A DNA stretch of 38,397 nucleotides, taken from the NCBI GenBank assembly GCA_937936615.1, contig CALDDN010000063.1, forward strand, positions 1 through 38,397, in the 5' to 3' direction. The position numbers and the translations under genes are program-made. Shown here piece by piece: positions 1 to 6,979 of the stretch. Position 1 is the stretch's first letter. Each line of letters begins with the position of its first letter. This DNA is from an uncultured Bacteroidia bacterium (GTDB lineage: Bacteria > Bacteroidota > Bacteroidia > J057 > CALDDN01). The notes beneath the pieces were generated by a model. The model searched no databases. It saw nothing but the letters and a program-made list of their open reading frames with translations, and was not told the origin of the DNA.

Positions 1-115
1 GCTCGTGGTACAGGGGCCGGAGCTGGGTCATCAGAGCCTCAAAATCGGACACCCTCATCCCCGTACAGGTCTCAAACATCCGCGGACGCCCGACTATTTT
101 GCTGTACAAGCTCAT
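1..115 (-). CDS. N-terminus of a probable IS transposase (cut by window edge)
   Basis: Reading leftward from an ATG at 113-115 gives 38 open codons to the window edge, starting MSLYSKIVGRPRMFETCTGM and continuing with a segment like RVSDFEALMTQLRPLY. This pattern (short N-terminus, then a helix-turn-helix in which a gene-specific 'TG.....FE.L...L' helix precedes the DDE core) resembles the start of IS5-type DDE transposases with an N-terminal HTH. The catalytic domain lies outside the window, so neither the family nor intactness can be judged. The terminal inverted repeat, if present, should lie between about 116 and 170, but without the other end I cannot define it. It could be another HTH protein. 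Confidence 0.45.
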   Translation of the reverse strand, partial: MSLYSKIVGRPRMFETCTGMRVSDFEALMTQLRPLYHE

Positions 116-263
116 CGTATTCGAATCTTAACGCTATTTACCGATTCTAAGGTAACTGCGCAACGGGTTTAATTAAAAAAGATACCAGCCCCCACATACC
201 TTCGCGGACCGAAATGGTTGCCAAGTCTGTATCCACTAGCCGAACGCAAACGATGCCCCTGAT

Positions 264-290
264 ACCAAAAAGCCCCCAAAACGGGGGCTT
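264..290 (-). terminator. Rho-independent terminator of the secreted repeat protein gene
   Basis: An 8-bp perfect stem (AAGCCCCC at 270-277, GGGGGCTT at 283-290) closes a 5-nt loop. Read on the minus strand it runs into TTTTTGG. It lies 28 bases past the stop codon of the gene at 318-1874, so it is well placed to end that transcript. Confidence 0.8.
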
Positions 291-317
291 GGAAAACATT
301 TCATGCCGACTCCATGA

Positions 318-1874
318 TCAGTTCAAAACGACCGCCCGGCGAATCGTGCAGCCGGCTGCATCGCGGGCCTGCACCTCGTAACGACCAGGACGCAGGTTGC
401 GGAAATCGCCCCGCGCCTGCCAGCTCTGACCGTTGTCGATCGAGTATTCGATGGGCGGCGTACCGATACGCGCGCGAGCCACCAGACGCCGGTCGGCAGC
501 ATCGGCTTGGTGCCGCAGGCTGCGGGCCACCAGGTCGATCTTGAAAGGCGGTGCCCCCGGCACCTCTATACTAGCCTCTCCTTCGCAGCCGGCGGCATCG
601 ACCACCCGTACCTGGGCAACACCCGGGCGGCCGACCTGAATGGCTCCCTCACGATCGCTCTGACTGCCTACCTGCATGCCATTGAGGTAAATCTCCAGGG
701 GCGGCTGCCCACCTTCGATCCGGTAGGAGACAGCCCCAGGCTCGCCGTTGCAGCCTACGGCCTGAATGAGCGTCAGCCTCAGGCGCGGACGCTCGGCACT
801 ACCGGGCACATCGGCTTCGGCACGGGCCTCGCAGCCCGCGGCATCGACTACCCGAATCCGGTAGTTGCCCGGTGTTTCGATCGACGTCGAAAACGCCCCA
901 GGAACCTCGGAGGCTTCGAGATTGTCGTTGAGGAAAAGGGCGTAGGGGGCGCGGCCTTGATCGATACGCAGATTGAGCCGTCCGGACCTGGTGCACCCAA
1001 CCGGCTCAACGCTCGCCACCTCGACCCGAGGCAAAGGCAGGACTTCGACACGTACCGTGTCGCGTACCGGCCCGCTGGGACCGAGCACCGTAACAACATA
1101 GGTCGTAGTCTGAGTGGGCGTAGCCGTAGGAGTACGGCTGTTGGGGTTGTCGAGGCTGGCTGCAGGTGCCCAGGCCACTGGATACTGGCCGTCGGGTTCG
1201 ATGCGCACGCCCAGCTGCGCCGACTGTCCTGCGCAGATGCGCTGATCGGGACCGGCATCGACGGTCAGTTGAATCGGATCTTCATCCGTGATGAGCAGCG
1301 GCAGGGGCAAAGGCAGCGGATCGGGAATGCTGTCGGCAATATCGGGGGCAAATTGCTGGAGCAACTGCTTGAGTGTCAGCTCCTGAACAATGAAGCGCAA
1401 GTAAACCCGTACTTCCAGCTGGATGAAAGGCCGTTCGGAGTTGGCGCGGGTAGGCGTGCCGCTGATGCGTCCGCAGCCAAAAATGCCCACATCGGGAGCC
1501 GGATCGGTGCGGGGTGGCCGCATCGTGTAAGGGTAGCGGCCCTGAAAAGCAGGGTCGGCCGCGTTGCCATTCACCAGCTCAAAAGTCAACCCCTCTGGCA
1601 CCTGCGACACATTAACAATTTCGAGGCGGGTTATGGGCAGGGGCAAGGGCACGCCGGGAAAACTCAGGTTTTTGCGTACCGCCAGCTGAAAGGTATGATC
1701 GTAGGGCTGGCCCACCCGCCCGGGCACCGGAACAGGATCGAGGCAAAAGGGAATGCCCAGCGAGTCGGGCGGAAAGGGGCAGTTGCGGGCATTGGGGGTA
1801 CACTGGCCCCAAGCCTGCACAGCCAAACTCAGCCCCAGAAGCAAGCAAGGCAAAGCAAGGAACAGCTTTTTCAT
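318..1874 (-). CDS. Secreted Ig-like/SprB-repeat protein
   Basis: The 518-aa product starts with a Sec signal peptide (MKKLFLALPCLLLGLSLAVQ, then AWGQ). Residues about 25-190 form a putative Ig-like module of the '..VPEGLTFE...G.ISGTPT' type, followed by a proline-rich linker. Residues about 205-280 are a PKD/Ig-like segment beginning DAGPDQRICAGQSAQL, a common Bacteroidota extracellular signature. Three SprB-like repeats follow (about 285-360, 365-440, 445-518), each with a 'G.PPYxxxxNG' strand and a 'V.DAAGCE' ending. No T9SS C-terminal sorting domain is visible; the protein stops directly after the third repeat. It is probably an extracellular or periplasmic adhesin-like protein. It has its own promoter-like box (1906-1913) and terminator (264-290), so it is likely monocistronic. 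Substrate or partner is unknown. Confidence 0.75.
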   Translation of the reverse strand: MKKLFLALPCLLLGLSLAVQAWGQCTPNARNCPFPPDSLGIPFCLDPVPVPGRVGQPYDHTFQLAVRKNLSFPGVPLPLPITRLEIVNVSQVPEGLTFELVNGNAADPAFQGRYPYTMRPPRTDPAPDVGIFGCGRISGTPTRANSERPFIQLEVRVYLRFIVQELTLKQLLQQFAPDIADSIPDPLPLPLPLLITDEDPIQLTVDAGPDQRICAGQSAQLGVRIEPDGQYPVAWAPAASLDNPNSRTPTATPTQTTTYVVTVLGPSGPVRDTVRVEVLPLPRVEVASVEPVGCTRSGRLNLRIDQGRAPYALFLNDNLEASEVPGAFSTSIETPGNYRIRVVDAAGCEARAEADVPGSAERPRLRLTLIQAVGCNGEPGAVSYRIEGGQPPLEIYLNGMQVGSQSDREGAIQVGRPGVAQVRVVDAAGCEGEASIEVPGAPPFKIDLVARSLRHQADAADRRLVARARIGTPPIEYSIDNGQSWQARGDFRNLRPGRYEVQARDAAGCTIRRAVVLN

Positions 1875-1905
1875 GAATCGAACTTGTCTAAAACGGAATT
1901 GTGCC

Positions 1906-1913
1906 CGAAGTTA
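1906..1913 (-). promoter_or_regulatory. Bacteroidota -7 box of the secreted protein gene
   Basis: On the minus strand the sequence reads TAACTTCG, matching TA-N2-TT(T/C)G. It lies 31 nt before the ATG at 1874. No clear TTTG -33 element is seen at the expected distance. Confidence 0.4.
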
Positions 1914-2075
1914 AGCAAAAACAGTGATCGCGCGGCGGGGGCGACCTCTCGATCACTGGTTGACTCGGGCTGGATAGGCCGCAGCGATCTGGTACCCGCT
2001 TCGCGACTGGGCCTCCCTGAACCTGTCCCCGCAAACGCAAAGAATGGGGATCGGCGTTGATACCCGTCGAACGCC

Positions 2076-2100
2076 ATTAATTAATAAAATATTAATTAAT
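2076..2100. repeat. AT-rich palindromic repeat ATTAATTAAT x2
   Basis: The self-complementary 10-mer ATTAATTAAT occurs at 2076-2085 and again at 2091-2100, separated by AAAAT, so it is both a direct and an inverted repeat. It sits between two minus-strand genes, about 60 nt past the stop of the WYL regulator. No T-run follows it on the minus strand, so it is not a classical terminator; it could be a protein-binding site or simply AT-rich sequence. Confidence 0.4.
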
Positions 2101-2159
2101 CGTTCGTTGATTTTGAGTAATTAAAATAAGTTAAATTGATTTAGGTTCCAATTTCATCC

Positions 2160-3104
2160 TTACTGATTTTTTCGCTGAAAAGCCTGCGACCACGATTGCA
2201 GCTGCAGGGATTTGTCCTGCCAGAACCGGTCGAGTGCCTTCAAAAAATCCGCATCGCCTTCTACTTTCAAGTCATCCAGGTAAGTGAAGACAAAGGAAGC
2301 CAGCGGCCGAATGTCGTACACCTGGAGAACCAGCTGCCAGCTGTTCTCGTGAGGCTCAGCCAGCCGCGCAGCCACCGGGAACTGCTGCTCAAACTGGAGC
2401 CAGGCCCGTTGCTGCAGCAGCAGTTCGGCCTGCCAGACGTGTTCGCCACGCAGAAAGCCGAAAGCATCGGGCGGCTGGTAAGTGTGCTGCTCGTGTCGGG
2501 TAAAGTGAGTACCAGTAATGCGTACGTCGCCAATCCGAGCCAGCTTGAAACCCTTGACCTGACGGGCATCTGTCTCGTAGCCGATCAACAGTCCGAGGTC
2601 GGACAGCAGCTCCAAAGGCTCGAGGGTGCGGTCGCGGGTGATGCCCGAGCTGGCCGACTGGTAGTTGAGCAGTTCCACCCGAAGGCAGTTGTCGATGGCC
2701 GCCTGCAGGCGGCGGGTGTTGTATACATACCGAGCGCGGTCGGCCAGCAAACCCAGCGCGGCAGCCCCGCTGGCAATGGGGGCCAGCTTTTCGAGCAGGG
2801 CATCGCGGTGTGCGGAGCCGAAAAGATCGGTATCGGGCAACTGCCTCACCAGTTCATAGAGCAAGGATGCCTCCTGCGAAGTGATGGTCTGAACCAAGAG
2901 ACCCCCGGCGGGCTGATCGATCCGATAGGTCGTGCCATACTTCGTAACCTGCAGACCGATATCGCCCAGTTCCTCGAGCAAGCGGTAGACTCGCCGTTCA
3001 CCGATACCGAGCCGCTTGGACAGATACTTGACTTTCTTGGGTGGAGGCTGGATCAGCAGCTGGTAGAGATCGGAGAAAAGCTTGAGACGCGAAGCGTTAC
3101 CCAT
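2160..3104 (-). CDS. WYL-domain transcriptional regulator
   Basis: 314 aa from the ATG at 3104; an upstream TTG at 3122 is possible but lies inside the operator. Residues about 5-70 form a winged helix-turn-helix of the DeoR/HTH_11 kind (YLSKRLGIGERRVYRLLEEL). Residues about 130-205 form a WYL domain (LNYQSASSGITRDRTLEPLE, then LLIGYETDARQVKGFKLARI). The rest fits the C-terminal WCX extension. WYL proteins bind DNA as dimers and sense ligands, often nucleic acid or nucleotides, and several (BrxR, CapW) repress phage-defence operons. Here the gene is divergent from a nuclease-helicase, and two matching inverted repeats (3114-3134 and 3155-3174) lie between the start codons, so autorepression plus control of the helicase is the natural reading. 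The ligand is unknown. Confidence 0.85.
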   Translation of the reverse strand: MGNASRLKLFSDLYQLLIQPPPKKVKYLSKRLGIGERRVYRLLEELGDIGLQVTKYGTTYRIDQPAGGLLVQTITSQEASLLYELVRQLPDTDLFGSAHRDALLEKLAPIASGAAALGLLADRARYVYNTRRLQAAIDNCLRVELLNYQSASSGITRDRTLEPLELLSDLGLLIGYETDARQVKGFKLARIGDVRITGTHFTRHEQHTYQPPDAFGFLRGEHVWQAELLLQQRAWLQFEQQFPVAARLAEPHENSWQLVLQVYDIRPLASFVFTYLDDLKVEGDADFLKALDRFWQDKSLQLQSWSQAFQRKNQ

Positions 3105-3113
3105 AGGAAGTTG

Positions 3114-3134
3114 TTTTGACAATTGCTGTCAAAA
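3114..3134. promoter_or_regulatory. Operator 1: 21-bp inverted repeat
   Basis: TTTTGACA-ATTGC-TGTCAAAA has perfect 8-bp arms. It ends within the predicted -7 box of the WYL gene (3130-3137) and lies 10 bases from that gene's ATG, a position where a bound dimer would block transcription of the regulator. Confidence 0.65.
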
Positions 3135-3137
3135 TAT
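3130..3137 (-). promoter_or_regulatory. Probable -7 box of the WYL regulator gene
   Basis: The minus strand reads ATATTTTG, a 6/8 match to TAnnTTTG, 25 nt before the ATG at 3104. It overlaps operator 1. Confidence 0.35.
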
Positions 3138-3154
3138 GGATTGAGGAAAAAATA

Positions 3155-3174
3155 TTTGACAGCTTTCGTCAAAA
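3155..3174. promoter_or_regulatory. Operator 2: second copy of the inverted repeat
   Basis: TTTGACA-GCTTT-CGTCAAAA differs from operator 1 only in its 5-bp centre and in one arm base (C for T). It begins exactly 40 bp after the matching base of operator 1 (3115), about four helical turns, so two dimers would sit on the same DNA face. It covers the predicted -33 element of the helicase promoter. Confidence 0.6.
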
Positions 3175-3190
3175 AAGGGGGCAAACTTTG
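3155..3190 (+). promoter_or_regulatory. Promoter of the NERD-helicase gene
   Basis: TTTG at 3155-3158 and AAACTTTG at 3183-3190 (7/8 match to TAnnTTTG) are separated by 24 nt, slightly longer than the usual 19-21. The box ends 30 nt before the ATG at 3221. This supports 3221 as start, because the upstream TTG at 3116 would lie before the promoter. Confidence 0.5.
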
Positions 3191-3220
3191 CGTATCCGAT
3201 CAATCAAAAACTTCCATGCT

Positions 3221-6200
3221 ATGGGCCTGACGGCTTTACTGCCACGCGAGTTCGACACCACCCACGAGCGCAGGTTCTTCGACAAGCTGCAGGAAATGCT
3301 CGAAGCCGACTACGCCTACCGCAGTGAGCCAGCCGTCTTGATGGGCAACCTAACGCTGCGGGGCAAAGATATCGATGCCATCTTTCTGAAATCGGATGCT
3401 CTGTGTGTGCTCGAATTCAAGAACTACGGCGGTGCGATCGATTTCCATGAAAATCTGGACTGGTGCGCCGACGGGCGCATTGTCGGAGGGGGACGCAACC
3501 GCAACCCCTACCAGCAAGTCAGGGACTATCGATACACGCTCAAAAATGCACTGACCGATTACCTGACACGGCCCGGACTCAACCTGGGCCACATTTCGGG
3601 GATGGTGATCTTTCATCAGCCCGCCAGGCTGAACAACGAGCTGCCCCAACAGATCAGCACCTGGTTTCATATAGCAGACAGCACCGACGTGGTGCGCAAG
3701 CTGGGCTACCTGACCTCGAAGCAGCTGGAATTCACGGACGAGGAACTCGAACGCATCCCCGAATGGCTGGGAGCCAAACCCAAACAGAAACAGAAACAAA
3801 CAAAAACAAGCCCTCCCCTGGAGAGCGAACCAAACAAACAATCAGCGGTAGCAGCCCCCGAACCGGAGTACAGTGCTTTTGAGCAGGATTTACGGGGGCT
3901 GCTGGCTAGCGGGGGCTACCGCGTGGTGCACAGCGAGACCATTCCGACGGGTTCGCAGGCGGCCCGCTACGCTGCGAGCGAAGACCTGCAAAGGCTGCAC
4001 CCCAGCGGACAGCAGCTCATCGCAGCGCAGGACATCAAACTTTACAGCCACCAGATGGAGGCTCTGATCGCTCTGGAGGAGGAACAGGACGTGTGTCTGG
4101 CAACGGGCACGGCCTCGGGCAAAACGCTGGTCTTTCACCTGGCAGCCAGCCAGCTGCTGGCACGCGATGCCGAGGCCGTCGTACTGGCCCTCTACCCTTC
4201 CAAAGCACTGGGCAAACAGCAGCTCGTCCGTTGGAAGAAAGCCCTGAAACAGGCCGGCGTCGAGGCAGAGGTAAAACTCATTGATGGCGACCTCAACCCG
4301 GCCCTGCGAACCAAGCCCCTGACCGAATCGCGGGTTTTGCTCACAACCCCCGACGTACTGCATGCCTGGTTCATGGCCGAGGTCAACAACAAGAAAGAGA
4401 TCAGGACTTTCATCCGGCGGCTCAGGCTCATCATCCTCGATGAGGTACACATCTACCGCGGACGCGTGGGCAGCAACATGGCCTACCTGCTGCGGCGACT
4501 GGCCGTTCAGCTTACACTCGAAAGCAACCAGGGGGTGCGCCTGCTGGCGGCCTCGGCCACCCTCAGCGATCCCGAACAATTCCTTTGTCAGCTCACCGGC
4601 CGCAAGAGCATCCGCATCATCGACCGCGAAGGCGCACCCCGCTACCCGATCCATTACCTGTTTGTAGAACCGGAATCGGGCAACTACATCGATGCAGCCC
4701 TGCAGTTACTGCGGCTGCTGCGCGATGCCGACTCGCGCTTCCGCTTCCTGAGTTTTTTCGACAGCCGGCAGCTGGTAACGAACATGGCCTACCTGGCCAA
4801 CCTGACCAAAAGCGAGGCCGAAGCAGCCGACGATCCGATCGATGAAACAGCCGAAGACCTGATCGATGGCAAAACCAGCATCACCCCCCAGGAAGAAAAA
4901 GCCCTGCGCAAGCAGTACCGCATCCAGCCCTACCGCGCCGGCTTCATGCCCGAGGAGCAGGAGAAAATCACCGAAGATTTTATTAACGGACACATTCAGG
5001 GCATCCTGAGCACCAGCGCACTGGAAATCGGCATCGATCTGCCCGATATCAATCTGGGGATTTTGTTTGGCATGCCGCCAAGTGTCAGCAGCCTGCGCCA
5101 GCGCGTCGGACGGATCGGACGCAAACAGGAGGGATACGTAGTGATCGTACACGACGGCTCGCTGCGTTCGAGCCTTCTGTTCAGCAAGGGCGCACAGGTG
5201 ATGCAGGCTCTGCCCCTTGAAGCCAACCACCTCTACCTCAACAACAGCAACCTGCAGGTCATTCAGGCCCAGTGCCTGCGGCGGGAACTGGGCTTTGCCG
5301 ATGAGCTGCCCCCCGACTGCGAAAGCTTTTTTCCCGAGGGCTTCGCCAGCTACTACCGCGATCTGGTGAAAGACCAGCTGCCCGATGAATTCGAATCGCT
5401 GCTGGTCAGCAACGACGAAAAGCCACACCTCAAATTCGCGCTGCGCGAGGGCGAGGCCCAGTACAGAGCCTATTCGATGGATCGGGGGCCGTTGAATGAT
5501 TTGCCTGTCGCCAGGTTCTCGTATTCACAGCTCATCCGCGAAGCCTACCCGGGGGCCGTGTTCAAAGACTCGCAGCACGCCTGGCAGGTCTACTCGGTCA
5601 TTCACCGCGAACAGCTGATCAAAGTCAAGCGCGTAAAACGCAACAAAACCACCAAACGCATCGCCCTGCCCAAGCAACTCAGACCCGATTTGAGAGGTAG
5701 GATTCGGATCCTCTACAAGGACTCGCAGCTCAAGGTACTGGTCTGTCCGCTGCGCGTGAGCGAAAGCGTCATCGGCTTCTGGGAGGGCAGCCTGGGCAAA
5801 ACGCCCCTTCGCATCGATTACCCGATCAAAAATACCACCGCCCGTTTCGACGGCAAATACTTTACCCAGCACTTCAACACCAGCGGGTTCATAATCTGGC
5901 ATGAATGCTTCGACACCCCCAACGTTCAGCTCAAACTGCTGGCCCGCTACCTGCTCAAAAACCTGCAGACCCTCTACCCCTTCGACCCCCAGGACATCGA
6001 AACGGCCGACAGCAGGCTCCACGTGATCGAGCCGCACACCAACTGGAACGGAATCCCCAACGAATCGGCCTTTCTGGCGTTTTTCGATCAGGGAATCTAC
6101 CTGCAGCTGAGTCTGGGGCTGGCCGACCTCGGACTGCTGATCAAGGCCCTCGAAAATGGACTGGCGTTCTACCAGACCCACCAGCACCAGCCCGATACCC

Positions 6201-6595
6201 TGCGCGAACTCTTCCCGCCTGAAGCCATCGAAGCCGATGGCGAGCCCTTCGAAAGCGAAACCATCATGGCCATGGAACAGCTGCTGGCCTCATTCCGAAA
6301 GGCGCGGCAGAACGGTGGCTTCCGGCCCGAAAACCTCGACGATGCACCCAATTTCTTCGAATGCTGGAAACCAGGCACCAGAATCCGCCTCGAAGACAAA
6401 CGAATCGGCGGCATCAATAACATTATCGAGCGAAACGGCCAGGTGGTCTACATCGTCAAAGTGGACAACGGCAGCGACAAGGTAGCCACCGTATCGGTAC
6501 CCATCGATGAACCGATCGAGGTGCTTTCCGAAAATCCCCAACGCTGCTACTACGTCGAAGGAGCGATCGAGGACGAAAAGCCTGACTGCCCCTGA
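3221..6595 (+). CDS. NERD nuclease-domain / DExH helicase (MrfA/YprA-like)
   Basis: 1124 aa from the ATG at 3221. Residues about 12-150 form a NERD-type PD-(D/E)xK nuclease-like domain: RGKDIDAIFLK around D52, then VLEFKNYGG with E65 and K67. A Lys/Gln-rich linker (about 185-215) leads to a superfamily 2 helicase: Walker A ATGTASGKT (294-302), DEVH (407-410) followed by IYRGRVGSNMAYLLRRL as in YprA/MrfA, SAT (445-447), and motif VI QRVGRIGR (627-634). A segment with YPGAVF near 770-780 matches the region after the helicase core in that family. The C-terminal MZB/DUF1998-like zinc domain seems degenerate: there is no CxxC pair in the protein. The last 70 residues look like a small beta barrel. 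Expected role: ATP-driven translocation on DNA coupled to cleavage or sensing, in defence or repair. It is controlled by the divergent WYL gene. The exact function is unknown. Confidence 0.8.
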   Translation: MGLTALLPREFDTTHERRFFDKLQEMLEADYAYRSEPAVLMGNLTLRGKDIDAIFLKSDALCVLEFKNYGGAIDFHENLDWCADGRIVGGGRNRNPYQQVRDYRYTLKNALTDYLTRPGLNLGHISGMVIFHQPARLNNELPQQISTWFHIADSTDVVRKLGYLTSKQLEFTDEELERIPEWLGAKPKQKQKQTKTSPPLESEPNKQSAVAAPEPEYSAFEQDLRGLLASGGYRVVHSETIPTGSQAARYAASEDLQRLHPSGQQLIAAQDIKLYSHQMEALIALEEEQDVCLATGTASGKTLVFHLAASQLLARDAEAVVLALYPSKALGKQQLVRWKKALKQAGVEAEVKLIDGDLNPALRTKPLTESRVLLTTPDVLHAWFMAEVNNKKEIRTFIRRLRLIILDEVHIYRGRVGSNMAYLLRRLAVQLTLESNQGVRLLAASATLSDPEQFLCQLTGRKSIRIIDREGAPRYPIHYLFVEPESGNYIDAALQLLRLLRDADSRFRFLSFFDSRQLVTNMAYLANLTKSEAEAADDPIDETAEDLIDGKTSITPQEEKALRKQYRIQPYRAGFMPEEQEKITEDFINGHIQGILSTSALEIGIDLPDINLGILFGMPPSVSSLRQRVGRIGRKQEGYVVIVHDGSLRSSLLFSKGAQVMQALPLEANHLYLNNSNLQVIQAQCLRRELGFADELPPDCESFFPEGFASYYRDLVKDQLPDEFESLLVSNDEKPHLKFALREGEAQYRAYSMDRGPLNDLPVARFSYSQLIREAYPGAVFKDSQHAWQVYSVIHREQLIKVKRVKRNKTTKRIALPKQLRPDLRGRIRILYKDSQLKVLVCPLRVSESVIGFWEGSLGKTPLRIDYPIKNTTARFDGKYFTQHFNTSGFIIWHECFDTPNVQLKLLARYLLKNLQTLYPFDPQDIETADSRLHVIEPHTNWNGIPNESAFLAFFDQGIYLQLSLGLADLGLLIKALENGLAFYQTHQHQPDTLRELFPPEAIEADGEPFESETIMAMEQLLASFRKARQNGGFRPENLDDAPNFFECWKPGTRIRLEDKRIGGINNIIERNGQVVYIVKVDNGSDKVATVSVPIDEPIEVLSENPQRCYYVEGAIEDEKPDCP

Positions 6596-6674
6596 GCCTC
6601 GCACCGGCACGGCTGCCTCTGCCCGAAGCATGCCAGCAGGGCAATTACAGCAACACAGGCAATCCCTTTTTTCT

Positions 6675-6696
6675 TTATTCAATTGTTATTCAATTG
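6675..6696. repeat. Tandem direct repeat TTATTCAATTG x2
   Basis: The 11-mer TTATTCAATTG occurs at 6675-6685 and immediately again at 6686-6696 without a mismatch. The second copy runs into the left arm of the inverted repeat at 6692-6734. Confidence 0.6.
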
Positions 6697-6734
6697 CAAA
6701 GTATGAATCGGACCAGAGATCATACTTTGCAATT
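6692..6734 (+). terminator. 15-bp inverted repeat, probable terminator of the helicase gene
   Basis: AATTGCAAAGTATGA (6692-6706) and TCATACTTTGCAATT (6720-6734) are perfect reverse complements around a 13-nt loop. On the plus strand the stem is followed by ATTTTTTG, and it lies about 100 nt after the helicase stop, so an intrinsic terminator is the simplest reading, although the stem is AT-rich. Each arm also contains ATACTTTG, close to the -7 promoter box, so it could instead be an operator or a divergent promoter pair. Confidence 0.5.
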
Positions 6735-6919
6735 ATTTTTTGAATTCGGCCCCATCTTCCGATTGGATCGATCGGTACCAAAGGAGAACTTCAGGTTGCA
6801 ATCCGGTTCCCTGCATCCCGAATGAAACGGTTGCTCAAGGCGCACATTGCCGGACGCAATCGAATACCGAATGTATCGCACGTAATGTTAAAATTAAGAA
6901 CGAAAAATGTCAAGTAAAT

Positions 6920-6949
6920 TTTGAATTCAAGTTCAAAAGATATAGCTTG
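6920..6949 (+). promoter_or_regulatory. Candidate promoter of the giant surface protein gene
   Basis: TTTG at 6920-6923 and TAGCTTG at 6943-6949 are 19 nt apart, and the box ends 30 nt before the ATG at 6980, the same geometry as other genes in the window. The roughly 385 bases between the helicase stop and 6980 hold this, the tandem repeat and the hairpin; no convincing gene lies there. Confidence 0.4.
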
Positions 6950-6979
6950 TACAATTTGAGGTCTTGTTCCAGTCGCTTC

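Noticed and set aside
507-2060. Long plus-strand open frame opposite the secreted repeat protein
   Set aside because: It is antisense to a gene with a signal peptide and recognisable repeats; its product is low-complexity with no domain. GC-rich codon use opens such frames by chance.
3116-3220. TTG-initiated N-terminal extension of the helicase
   Set aside because: It would begin inside operator 1 and upstream of the predicted promoter; the ATG at 3221 fits the family start and promoter spacing.
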